In this document: one piece after another, positions 22,783 through 30,523 of the stretch | Position numbering within the stretch: the stretch's first letter is position 1 | How the letters are laid out: every line of letters begins with the position of its first letter | Program-made: the position numbers and the translations under genes | Assembly (NCBI GenBank): GCA_964522445.1 | Contig: CAZFUY010000015.1 | Coordinates: 1 to 38,321, forward strand | From: CAZFUY01 sp964522445 | GTDB lineage: Bacteria; Pseudomonadota; Gammaproteobacteria; SZUA-229 | DNA: 38,321 nt | Direction of reading: 5' to 3' | Notes under the pieces: generated by a model | Seen by the model: the letters and a program-made list of their open reading frames with translations, nothing else | Databases searched by the model: none | Told to the model about the DNA's origin: nothing

Positions 22783-24090
22783 ATGCAATTAAAAAGAATA
22801 ATAAAGCTGATGCCATTGTTGGCACTGTTGTCTGCATTATTTCCTCAGGCTGTTTTTGCAGAAGATGTGTTAAATGCTGCTGATACAGCATGGATTATGA
22901 CAACCACAGCACTGGTTCTGTTTATGACATTGCCGGGCCTGGCCTTGTTTTATGGTGGGCTGGTTCGTTCAAAGAATGTTTTGTCTATATTAATGCAGTG
23001 TTTTGCCATTGCAGGCATTAGTTCTATTTTGTGGTTTATTGCGGGCTACAGTCTGGCTTTTGGTGAAGGTAATGCCTTTATTGGGGATTTTAGTAAAGCC
23101 ATGCTGGCGGGCGTGGGTAAAGATGCCTTATCTGGCAGTATTCCCGAATCTTTGTTTATGATGTTTCAGATGACATTTGCCATTATTACGCCTGCGCTGA
23201 TTATTGGTGGTTTTGCAGAGCGTATGAAATTTTCTGCGATGTTGCTATTTAGTGCTATCTGGTTAATGTGCGTTTATGTGCCTGTGACTCATTGGGTATG
23301 GGGTGGCGGCTGGCTTCAACAGATGGGCTTATATGATTTTGCGGGAGGCACAGTGGTACATATTACTGCCGGTGTTGCAGCACTGGTTGCCGCTATTGTT
23401 ATAGGGCCTCGTAAAGGTTTTCCGGAAACAGCCATGATGCCACATAACATGACTATGACCATTGCTGGTGCAGGCATGCTCTGGGTTGGCTGGTTTGGTT
23501 TTAATGGCGGCAGTGCGCTTGCTTCCAATGGCGATGCTTCTATGGCTATTCTGGTTACCCATATTTCTGCGGCTACCGGCGCTATGACCTGGCTGGTTAT
23601 TGAGTGGATTCGCTTTGGTAAGCCCAGCGCTTTGGGTGCTGTAACCGGTATGGTTGCTGGTTTAGGTACAATTACACCTGCATCGGGCTTTGTTGGGCCG
23701 GGTGGCGCTTTGATTATTGGCCTGCTGGCGGGAATTGTTTGTTTCTTTGCGACACAATATATCAAACGCGTACTGAAAATTGATGATTCACTGGATGTAT
23801 TTCCAGTGCATGGTGTAGGTGGCATTATGGGAACATTGCTGGCAGGCGTGTTTTCAGCAACCAGTTTAGGCCTTTTCAGCGGCTATGGTTTTGCTGATGG
23901 CATTGAGACTATGGGCAGCCAGCTGGGCGTTCAATTTGTTGGTGTTATTGCAACAGTGGTTTTTACAGCGGTTGTAACCTGGGTGATTCTTAAAGTTGTG
24001 GATGCAGTGGTAGGGCTACGTGTTTCAGAAGATGAAGAAATTGAAGGTCTGGATATCGTGCTTCATGAAGAGCGCGGATATGATCTGTAA
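22783..24090 (+). CDS. amtB: Ammonium transporter AmtB
   Basis: Ammonium channel, 435 aa, inner membrane, with an N-terminal signal peptide (cleavage after VFA, near 26) and about 11 helices. The twin pore His are His193 (AGGTVVHITAG) and His343 (VFPVHGVGG), and the gate region FGFNGGSA is at 238-245. The conserved TFAIITPALIIGGFAERMKF also fits. The C-terminal tail (DEEIEGLDIVLHEERGYDL) is the part PII proteins dock to. No glnK gene is adjacent on either side, unlike the common glnK-amtB pair. Two NtrC-like palindromes lie upstream, which suggests nitrogen-limited expression. Confidence 0.97.
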   Translation: MQLKRIIKLMPLLALLSALFPQAVFAEDVLNAADTAWIMTTTALVLFMTLPGLALFYGGLVRSKNVLSILMQCFAIAGISSILWFIAGYSLAFGEGNAFIGDFSKAMLAGVGKDALSGSIPESLFMMFQMTFAIITPALIIGGFAERMKFSAMLLFSAIWLMCVYVPVTHWVWGGGWLQQMGLYDFAGGTVVHITAGVAALVAAIVIGPRKGFPETAMMPHNMTMTIAGAGMLWVGWFGFNGGSALASNGDASMAILVTHISAATGAMTWLVIEWIRFGKPSALGAVTGMVAGLGTITPASGFVGPGGALIIGLLAGIVCFFATQYIKRVLKIDDSLDVFPVHGVGGIMGTLLAGVFSATSLGLFSGYGFADGIETMGSQLGVQFVGVIATVVFTAVVTWVILKVVDAVVGLRVSEDEEIEGLDIVLHEERGYDL

Positions 24091-24153
24091 TCAGAACTGG
24101 GAATCTCTTATCAACCAGACTTAATCACTGATTTTCAGAGATTTGTTTTTCCT

Positions 24154-24184
24154 TAAAAGGCAGCACTATTGTGCTGCCTTTTTC
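24154..24184 (+). terminator. Intrinsic terminator after amtB
   Basis: AAAAGGCAGCAC, loop TATT, GTGCTGCCTTTTT: a strong stem with a T-run, about 65 nt after the amtB stop. Confidence 0.92.
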
Positions 24185-24266
24185 TTTTGCTTCGGATTTT
24201 TGTCTACTATGTTATTATTCCTTTTTTATTCAACTACTTGTGACTAGACAAATCTATTAAACATAT

Positions 24267-25532
24267 ATGACCAGCCCCACTATAATCCCTCGTTCAGATC
24301 ACAGAATATCTCGTGATAATATTGATGATAATGCTTTAAAAGTACTTTATCGTCTGCATCGAGCGGGTTATCGCGCCTTGCTGGTGGGCGGCAGCGTCAG
24401 AGATATGTTACTAAACCATGTGCCTAAAGATTTTGATATTGCGACAGATGCACATCCAGAACAGGTAAAAAAGATATTTGGTAATTGCCGTTTGATTGGT
24501 CGTAGATTTCGGCTGGCGCATGTTTTTTTTGGCCGTGAAATTTTTGAAGTCGCTACCTTTAGAGCCAGTCATGATAAGCCAGATGTTGATCGTGTTCATG
24601 ATGATTCAGGTCGTATTCTTCGAGATAATGTTTATGGAAATATTGAAGATGATGTCTGGCGGCGTGATTTCACAGTCAATGCTTTGTACTATGACATTGC
24701 CGATTTTTCAGTGGTGGATTATGCCAATGCCATGGAAGACATTAACAGCAAAACGATTAGATTAATTGGTGATCCGCAAACACGTTATCGTGAAGACCCC
24801 GTGCGTATGTTACGTGCCGTTCGTTTTGCGGCCAAGTTAGGTTTTAGTATTCATACTGACACTGAACAGCCTATATTTGAACTGGGTCATTTGTTAAAAG
24901 ATATTCCTCCCGCAAGATTGTATGAAGAAATATTAAAATTATTTCATTCAGGCAAAGCGGTTGTTTGTCTGGAAATGCTGAGAAAATATAATTTATTACA
25001 ATACCTGTTTCCACAGACTGACCAGTCATTAAATAGTGGAGACACAATTTTTGAAGATTTTCTTCATCATGCGTTGAATAGTACTGACTCACGTATCAAT
25101 GAAGGTAAACCTATAACGCCAGCATTTTTATTTTCTGCCATGTTATGGAAATCGGTTACGCAGCGAGCGGAGTCATATCAGCAGGATAATGTTTCCGCTT
25201 CAATTGCTATGCAAAATGCCATGTCAGACATAATTGGCCAACAGGTAAAAATATGTTCTATCCCTCGCCGTTTTAGCATGGTGATAAGAGACATATGGCA
25301 GCTGCAACATCGTTTTGTATACCGCCATGGTCGTCGGGCACGTACATTATTGCAACAGCATAAATTTAGAGCCGCTTATGATTTTATGTGTCTGCGAAGT
25401 AAGGCAGGTGAAATCAATGATGATAGTTGTGAGTGGTGGACCAATATTCAAAGCATGACTTCAGAGCAGCAGGAACGTTTGTTACAGCCAGTGAAGAATC
25501 CACCAAAAAAACGTAAACCCCAAAAGAAATAA
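24267..25532 (+). CDS. pcnB: Poly(A) polymerase I
   Basis: PcnB, 421 aa, a class II nucleotidyltransferase that adds poly(A) tails to RNA 3' ends and promotes decay. The active site has LLVGGSVRDMLL (38-49) and DFDIATDAHPEQVKKIF (55-71), with catalytic Asp55 and Asp57. RRDFTVNALYYD and the ATP-binding EDPVRMLRAVRFAAKLGF follow. A basic C-terminus (PPKKRKPQKK) fits PcnB rather than a CCA-adding enzyme, as does the RRA pattern of the core. It is followed by folK, an arrangement common in gammaproteobacteria. Confidence 0.95.
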   Translation: MTSPTIIPRSDHRISRDNIDDNALKVLYRLHRAGYRALLVGGSVRDMLLNHVPKDFDIATDAHPEQVKKIFGNCRLIGRRFRLAHVFFGREIFEVATFRASHDKPDVDRVHDDSGRILRDNVYGNIEDDVWRRDFTVNALYYDIADFSVVDYANAMEDINSKTIRLIGDPQTRYREDPVRMLRAVRFAAKLGFSIHTDTEQPIFELGHLLKDIPPARLYEEILKLFHSGKAVVCLEMLRKYNLLQYLFPQTDQSLNSGDTIFEDFLHHALNSTDSRINEGKPITPAFLFSAMLWKSVTQRAESYQQDNVSASIAMQNAMSDIIGQQVKICSIPRRFSMVIRDIWQLQHRFVYRHGRRARTLLQQHKFRAAYDFMCLRSKAGEINDDSCEWWTNIQSMTSEQQERLLQPVKNPPKKRKPQKK

Positions 25533-25547
25533 AAAATAGATTTATTT

Positions 25548-25635
25548 GTCATTCCCGCATGTTTTTAGCGGGAATCTAGCGTTTTACAATTGTTAGATTC
25601 CGGCTTAAAAATATATTGGAATACGAGAGATGATT
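25548..25635. repeat. GTCATTCCCGC-type intergenic repeat
   Basis: GTCATTCCCGC and GCGGGAAT form a short hairpin (25548-25575), followed by ATCTAGCG...TTAGATTCCGG and a decayed right end near 25635. It resembles the GTCATTCCCGC repeat found in many proteobacterial genomes and is related to, but distinct from, the GTCATCCCGAGC family here. It lies between pcnB and folK. Confidence 0.6.
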
Positions 25636-25653
25636 TAATCGGATAGCAATGTA

Positions 25654-26157
25654 ATGGCTATAGCATATATTGGTCTGGGCAGTAATTTAGATAAGCCGTG
25701 TCAACAACTTATTAAAGCAAGAGACTCGTTGGCTGGTATAGAAGAAACTAAACTGTTAGCCGATTCGGGATTATTCCAAAGTAAGGCGATGACAATGCCT
25801 GATGATAATCAACCACAGGCAGATTATATTAATGCTGTTGTTAAGTTGCAGACATTATTACCCCCTCATGCTTTGCTGGATAAATTACAGGCCATAGAAA
25901 TAAAACAGGGCAGGGTACGTAGTAGACGATGGGCTGCCAGAACATTGGATCTGGATATTCTTATGTATGATGATTTACAAATTAATGATGAGCGATTAAC
26001 CCTGCCTCATCCCGGTATATCAGAAAGAGATTTTGTATTGTATCCATTGAGTAAAATTGAAAATAATTTGAATATAGTTGGGCAAGGCGAGTTGAGTATG
26101 TTGCTTGGCAATGTATCAGCTGAAAATATTAAATACCTCGGAGCGTTTAGTGAGTAA
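25654..26157 (+). CDS. folK: 2-amino-4-hydroxy-6-hydroxymethyldihydropteridine pyrophosphokinase
   Basis: HPPK, 167 aa, transfers pyrophosphate from ATP to hydroxymethyl-dihydropterin in folate synthesis. Signatures: AYIGLGSNLDKP at the N-terminus and RWAARTLDLDILMYDD (about 92-107), with the Asp pair that binds Mg-ATP, then LPHPGISERDFVLYPL. The next gene starts inside its last codons (8-nt overlap). It is part of the pcnB-folK-kinase-panB series. Confidence 0.97.
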   Translation: MAIAYIGLGSNLDKPCQQLIKARDSLAGIEETKLLADSGLFQSKAMTMPDDNQPQADYINAVVKLQTLLPPHALLDKLQAIEIKQGRVRSRRWAARTLDLDILMYDDLQINDERLTLPHPGISERDFVLYPLSKIENNLNIVGQGELSMLLGNVSAENIKYLGAFSE

Positions 26158-26794
26158 GCCTGGGTATATTGTTATTGAAGGGCCAATAGGTGTTGGTAAA
26201 ACAACACTGGCAAAAAAACTTGCGGCAAGTTTTGATAGTGAGTTAATGCTGGAAGGTGCGGCAGAAAATCCCTTTATGGCCAAGTTTTATGAAAACCCTC
26301 GGTCAGCCGCTTTGCCAACACAGTTATTTTTTTTGTTGCAACGTGCGCGACAGATGCAGGAATTTCGACAGGGTGATATGTTTAGTCCGGTTCGTGTATC
26401 TGACTTTTTAATGGAGAAAGATCGTCTGTTTGCAGAGCTGACACTGGATGATGATGAGCTTAAATTATATGAACAGGTTTATGAGCAACTCACTTTTGAT
26501 GTGCCTGTTCCTGATTTAGTTATTTATTTACAGGCTCCCGTAGAAGTATTATTAGAAAGGGTTAATCGTCGCGGCATAAAACATGAGCGATTAATTGAAT
26601 CGGTTTATTTGCAGCGATTATCTGAATCTTATATTGAGTTTTTTTATCATTATAATGACGCGCCATTACTAATCGTTAATGCTGCGGAAATAGATTTTGC
26701 CAATAATGAAAATGATTACCAGCAGCTGCTGGAAAGGCTTCGAATAATTCGAAGTGGTCGGCATTATTTCAACCCAACGCCAGATTTATTATGA
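26150..26794 (+). CDS. Deoxynucleoside kinase family protein
   Basis: Small P-loop kinase, about 214 aa, of the deoxyguanosine/deoxyadenosine kinase-like group, which salvages deoxynucleosides. P-loop GPIGVGKTT (11-19), a KDRLFAE motif similar to the DRS catalytic/sensor motif, and an Arg-rich lid near RVNRRGIKHERLIE are visible. I start at GTG 26150: CGGAG lies 6 nt upstream, the protein then begins SKPGYIVIEGPIG as in the family, and it overlaps folK by 8 nt. An upstream ATG at 26105 would lie deep in folK. Its place between folK and panB is a recurrent one in gammaproteobacteria. The preferred substrate cannot be told. Confidence 0.9.
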   Translation: MSKPGYIVIEGPIGVGKTTLAKKLAASFDSELMLEGAAENPFMAKFYENPRSAALPTQLFFLLQRARQMQEFRQGDMFSPVRVSDFLMEKDRLFAELTLDDDELKLYEQVYEQLTFDVPVPDLVIYLQAPVEVLLERVNRRGIKHERLIESVYLQRLSESYIEFFYHYNDAPLLIVNAAEIDFANNENDYQQLLERLRIIRSGRHYFNPTPDLL

Positions 26795-26804
26795 GGGATT
26801 TAAC

Positions 26805-27620
26805 ATGAGTGTACACACTGACATGACTCCTCGCATCACTGTGCGAAAGCTGAAAGAAATGAAACAGAAGGGTGAAAAGATCGCCTGCCTTACCGCTTAC
26901 GATGCCAGTTTTGCTCAGGTGCTGGATAATAATGGTGTTGATGTGGTTCTGGTGGGTGATTCTCTGGGCATGGTTATTCAGGGCATAGACACTACATTAC
27001 CTGTCACCATGGATGAAATGGTATACCACGGCCAGGCTGTTGCCAGAGGTTTAAAACATGCTTTTCTGATACTGGATATGCCGTTTATGAGTGATGCATC
27101 CATTGAACAGGCGGTTGAAAATGCCGGGCGATTTATGAAACAGGCCGGTGCAAATATGGTGAAAATGGAAGGTGGGGCAGATCAGAAAGAACTGGTGAGC
27201 ACACTTACGCGTCTGGGGATTCCCGTCTGTGCGCATATAGGTTTACAGCCACAAAGAGTACATAAGCTGGGTGGCTATCGTGTGCAGGGTCGTGACTCAG
27301 ATGAAGCCGAACGTATGATGGAAGATGCGCGAGTACTGCAGCAGGCGGGTGCAGATATGTTATTACTGGAATGTGTGCCTGCAGAACTTGCAAAACGTAT
27401 TACAGATGAAGCTGATATTCCTGTAATAGGCATAGGCGCAGGGAATGCCTGTGATGGTCAGATACTTGTACTTTATGATATTTTGGGTATCTCTACAGGC
27501 AGAGTGCCTAAGTTTGCCAAAAACTATATGAAAGAAGCAGATGATATTGCAGCGGCTGTGCAGCTCTATGTTGATGAAGCAAAGCAGGGTTTATTTCCTA
27601 CGGCAGAGCATAGCTTTTAG
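26805..27620 (+). CDS. panB: 3-methyl-2-oxobutanoate hydroxymethyltransferase
   Basis: PanB, about 271 aa, first committed step of pantothenate synthesis: it adds a hydroxymethyl group from methylene-THF to alpha-ketoisovalerate. I start at ATG 26805, with GAGGG 7 nt upstream overlapping the previous stop codon; an ATG at 26754 lies inside the kinase gene. Motifs: CLTAYDASFA (28-37), LVGDSLGMV (49-57, Mg-binding Asp52), MVKMEGG, AHIGLQPQ and VIGIGAG. It depends on the folate pathway that folK serves. Confidence 0.98.
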   Translation: MSVHTDMTPRITVRKLKEMKQKGEKIACLTAYDASFAQVLDNNGVDVVLVGDSLGMVIQGIDTTLPVTMDEMVYHGQAVARGLKHAFLILDMPFMSDASIEQAVENAGRFMKQAGANMVKMEGGADQKELVSTLTRLGIPVCAHIGLQPQRVHKLGGYRVQGRDSDEAERMMEDARVLQQAGADMLLLECVPAELAKRITDEADIPVIGIGAGNACDGQILVLYDILGISTGRVPKFAKNYMKEADDIAAAVQLYVDEAKQGLFPTAEHSF

Positions 27621-27651
27621 AGAAGATTAAAGGCTAAATGTCTTAAAATAA

Positions 27652-27780
27652 CCTGTTGCGGGCCTCTAAGGCCAAAAGATTTTAAACCTGATTTGTCTGG
27701 GGATGGGCCGCCAAAAAACGGCGGTCTGTCCCCAGGCACGATCAATCAAATGGTTGTTCAGCTTATGACTAGCTTAAGAC
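27652..27780 (+). repeat. Dispersed intergenic element, copy B
   Basis: Second copy of the element at 22353-22515, in the opposite orientation, filling most of the panB-panC gap. Its first 54 nt are 51/54 identical to copy A. It includes an extra hairpin GCCGCCAAAAAACGGCGGT at about 27707-27725, where copy A has different bases. Confidence 0.85.
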
Positions 27781-27792
27781 ACTCAGATTATT

Positions 27793-28656
27793 ATGAATAT
27801 TCACAAAACTATAAAATCCATTAGAACCCAGGTAAATCAGTGGAAATCATCCGGCTTATCTGTGGCCTTTGTACCCACTATGGGTAATTTGCATGCAGGG
27901 CATCTGGCACTGGTTGAGAGAGCCAGGTCAAACGCTGATAAGGTTGTTGTTAGTATTTTTGTTAACCCTCTTCAATTTAATGAAAGTTCAGACTTTGATA
28001 GCTACCCAAGAACGCTAGAGCAGGACAGTGAAAAACTGGAGCAAGCCAGTGTCGATGCCCTGTTTCTGCCATCTGCTGATGAAGTTTATCCACATGGTAT
28101 GGACGAGAGCACAAAGGTTATTGTGCCCGGTTTAAGTGAGGTCTTAGAAGGTGAATCCCGTCCAGGGCATTTTACGGGTGTTACTACCATTGTTAATAAG
28201 CTATTTAATATGGTGCAACCAGATAGTGCTTTTTTTGGTGAAAAAGACTTTCAGCAACTGATTTTGATTCAACGTATGGTGGATGATCTGGATATGCCCA
28301 TAAAAATAGAAGCTGTCGCAACCCTGAGAGAAGATGATGGGCTGGCCATGAGTTCGCGTAATAGCCGTTTATCTAAACAGCAGCGCCCCAGTGCTAATGC
28401 GCTATACAAGGCATTAACTCATATTAGAGAGATGCTTCAGCAGAAGCAGGTGATGGATATTCAGTATTATGCTCAACTGGAGAATTCGGCTATGGATTTT
28501 GTACAGAAACAGGGGCTGGATATTGAGTATATTGCTATTCGGTGCGTAAATGATCTGACTAAACCTTCTCTAAATGAACAATCTCTGGTTGTATTAGGTG
28601 CTGCCAGATTAGGCCAAACACGCTTAATTGATAATATTTCATTTACCCCTGTATAA
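27793..28656 (+). CDS. panC: Pantothenate synthetase
   Basis: PanC, 287 aa, condenses pantoate and beta-alanine using ATP via a pantoyl-adenylate. The nucleotidyltransferase motif VPTMGNLHAGH has His34 and His37, FFGEKDFQQL is at 148-156, and the KMSKS-like MSSRNSRLS is at 186-194. RPGHFTGVTTIVNKLFN is the family pantoate-site segment. It is separated from panB by a repeat element and followed by panD after 127 nt, which is a looser pan cluster than usual. Confidence 0.98.
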   Translation: MNIHKTIKSIRTQVNQWKSSGLSVAFVPTMGNLHAGHLALVERARSNADKVVVSIFVNPLQFNESSDFDSYPRTLEQDSEKLEQASVDALFLPSADEVYPHGMDESTKVIVPGLSEVLEGESRPGHFTGVTTIVNKLFNMVQPDSAFFGEKDFQQLILIQRMVDDLDMPIKIEAVATLREDDGLAMSSRNSRLSKQQRPSANALYKALTHIREMLQQKQVMDIQYYAQLENSAMDFVQKQGLDIEYIAIRCVNDLTKPSLNEQSLVVLGAARLGQTRLIDNISFTPV

Positions 28657-28783
28657 GGGGGGGCTTTAAATTTATAATAATCTTACAAAAGACATTGCAG
28701 CAGCTACTCCTTCGTTGATAATACTCTCCAATTGCCTCATAATTTCACTTTAGACACAGAACACTGTATTACAGGAAATTTTC

Positions 28784-29164
28784 ATGCATTTAATCATGCT
28801 TAAAGCCAAGCTACATCAAGCCAGAGTAACCCATTCCGAGCTGGAATATGAGGGATCCTGCGCTATTGATGGTTTATTACTGGATGAAGCGGGTATTAAG
28901 GAATATGAGCAAATCCATATTTATAATCTGGCCAATGGTGAGCGGTTTACCACATACGCTATTCGTGGTCAGAATGGCAGTGGCATGATTTCAGTTAATG
29001 GTGCAGCTGCGCATAAAGCTAATCCCGGTGATCGAGTGATTATCTGTAGTTATGTACAGCTGGATCAGAAAGAAGCGGCAAACTTCAAGCCCAAGCTGGT
29101 TTATTTAGATGAGCAAAATAATATCACTAGAACCAGTGACCAAATACCTGTTCAGGTCGCTTAA
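28784..29164 (+). CDS. panD: Aspartate 1-decarboxylase
   Basis: PanD, 126 aa, makes beta-alanine from aspartate with a pyruvoyl cofactor formed by self-cleavage. The cleavage site is Gly24-Ser25 in YEGSCAID, at the same position as in E. coli, which supports the start at 28784 (MHLIMLKAKLH); AGGA lies 7 nt upstream. IYNLANGERFTTYAI and the AAAHKANPGDRVIIC segment are typical. It supplies the second PanC substrate. No panZ/panM partner is visible in the window. Confidence 0.98.
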   Translation: MHLIMLKAKLHQARVTHSELEYEGSCAIDGLLLDEAGIKEYEQIHIYNLANGERFTTYAIRGQNGSGMISVNGAAAHKANPGDRVIICSYVQLDQKEAANFKPKLVYLDEQNNITRTSDQIPVQVA

Positions 29165-29196
29165 AATAAGCTGTTTGTTTTCAATGATTTTTTCTA

Positions 29197-29230
29197 TTTG
29201 TCATCCATCGGCTGTGCTCGGGATGACAAA
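29197..29230. repeat. Short hairpin between panD and wspR
   Basis: TTTGTCATCC (29197-29206) and GGATGACAAA (29221-29230) form a perfect 10-bp stem around a loop containing CGGCTGTGCTCG. It is like a collapsed GTCATCCCGAGC element. It lies between two convergent genes and may limit read-through, but there is no T-run. Confidence 0.65.
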
Positions 29231-29267
29231 CAGAAAGAATAAGCCCTGTTCTTTGAAGACCAGAGAT

Positions 29268-30275
29268 CTAAAGTGTCGAAGCCATTATTGCTCTATTCCT
29301 GCCTTCCTCCTTGGCTTTGTATAAGGCCTTATCTGCTTCTTCAATAAGTTCTTTTCCATCCATTAGTTTATTCTTTGTCGTCGTCGCTATACCGAGACTA
29401 ATAGATACATGGTCTGCTGTATCTGATGAGTTATGCTCAATACAAAGATCTTCTATTGATTTACGTGTGCGATCAGCAACGGCATAAGCATTTTTTTCTT
29501 CTGTTGCAGGTAAAACCATTACAAATTCTTCACCACCATAACGTGCAGCCATGTCATCTGTATTCTTACACTGTTTTTCTATGGTTTTAGCTACTTTAAT
29601 TAGACAGTCATCACCGCCCTGGTGGCCATAAGAATCATTGTAAAGTTTAAAATGATCAATATCGATTAATACAAGGCTAAGAGGGGCTTCTGTTGTTCTT
29701 GTTTTTTCCAGTTCTTCTTCCAGCGTTTCATCAAAGTGGCGGCGGTTAGGTATGCTGGTTAATCCATCTAGCATAGATAGTTTATGTAATTTCAGATTAC
29801 TTTTTTCCAGTTGTTTTTTCATTTCACGTAAAGCAAAGAATGCAGCATCACGTTCAGTTTGCATAATGTAATTTTTTGCATGTGAACGAATGCGGGCTAT
29901 CAATTCAATCTTATCGGGTAGTTTCACCAGGTAATCACTGGCACCGTAATTAAAAGCATCACTTTTAATTTTTGGGTCTTCTTTTGAAGATAAAACAATA
30001 ACTGGTATGTCCTTTGTTGAATGGTTAGCTTTGTAAAATCTAACCAGTGTCATACCATCTACGTCTGGCATGACCAGGTCCTGTAAAATAACAGTGGCAT
30101 CTATATCTATAGCTGTATCGATTGCTTTCGATGGGGTATCACAAAAATGGAAATGAATATCTTTTTCATCTTCCAGCATGCGCCGAATTCCTTCACCTAT
30201 TATGGCCTGATCATCTACCAGCAATACATTAATGATGGTATCCATAGTTTGTTTGCTGTTTGTGTTTTCTGACAC
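29268..30275 (-). CDS. wspR: Diguanylate cyclase response regulator WspR
   Basis: WspR-type output of the Wsp system, 335 aa, makes cyclic di-GMP when phosphorylated. The receiver has Asp21/Asp22 (LLVDDQAIIGE), phospho-acceptor Asp66 (VILQDLVMPDVDG) and Lys118 (LVKLPD). A helical stalk at 140-168 is followed by a GGDEF domain with DGLTSIPNRRHFDE and active-site GGEEF (247-251). Similarity to Pseudomonas WspR is strong along the receiver. The inhibitory I-site, normally RxxD, reads NTDD (238-241), so its Arg is absent and product inhibition may be weak. It is the last gene of the cluster, set apart from wspF by 248 nt holding a large inverted repeat, so it may have its own promoter. Confidence 0.94.
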   Translation of the reverse strand: MSENTNSKQTMDTIINVLLVDDQAIIGEGIRRMLEDEKDIHFHFCDTPSKAIDTAIDIDATVILQDLVMPDVDGMTLVRFYKANHSTKDIPVIVLSSKEDPKIKSDAFNYGASDYLVKLPDKIELIARIRSHAKNYIMQTERDAAFFALREMKKQLEKSNLKLHKLSMLDGLTSIPNRRHFDETLEEELEKTRTTEAPLSLVLIDIDHFKLYNDSYGHQGGDDCLIKVAKTIEKQCKNTDDMAARYGGEEFVMVLPATEEKNAYAVADRTRKSIEDLCIEHNSSDTADHVSISLGIATTTKNKLMDGKELIEEADKALYKAKEEGRNRAIMASTL

Positions 30276-30395
30276 GATTAAATCTCGCTTTATGTGATCC
30301 TGGATTAATCAGTTGACCGCTTAGAGCTGAAGTGGCTTGCTGATCTTTCAGGTTAAAATTAAAAACTGTTAATCCATCCATAGGTTGCTTCCCCT

Positions 30396-30515
30396 ACACC
30401 CAAAATCACACCTCCAGAAGCACACTTAGCTATGCTAAAAAACTCACAAAGGACGAGCCATTTGTTCCTTTTTTAGCTACGCTAATTGCATTTCTGGAGG
30501 CATGCTTTTGGGTGT
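30396..30515. repeat. Large imperfect inverted repeat between wspF and wspR
   Basis: ACACCCAAAATCACACCTCCAG... at the left pairs with ...CTGGAGGCATGCTTTTGGGTGT at the right. Further in, CTTAGCTATGCTAAAAAA pairs with TTTTTTAGCTACGCTAA, leaving a loop of about 28 nt. Roughly 45-nt arms make this the longest hairpin in the window. It separates the last two wsp genes. Confidence 0.85.
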
Positions 30516-30523
30516 TCAACTAA

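Noticed and set aside
23316..23825. 169-aa open frame antisense to amtB
   Set aside because: It is the complement of a conserved transporter gene, rich in Pro/Ala/Thr, with no recognisable family.
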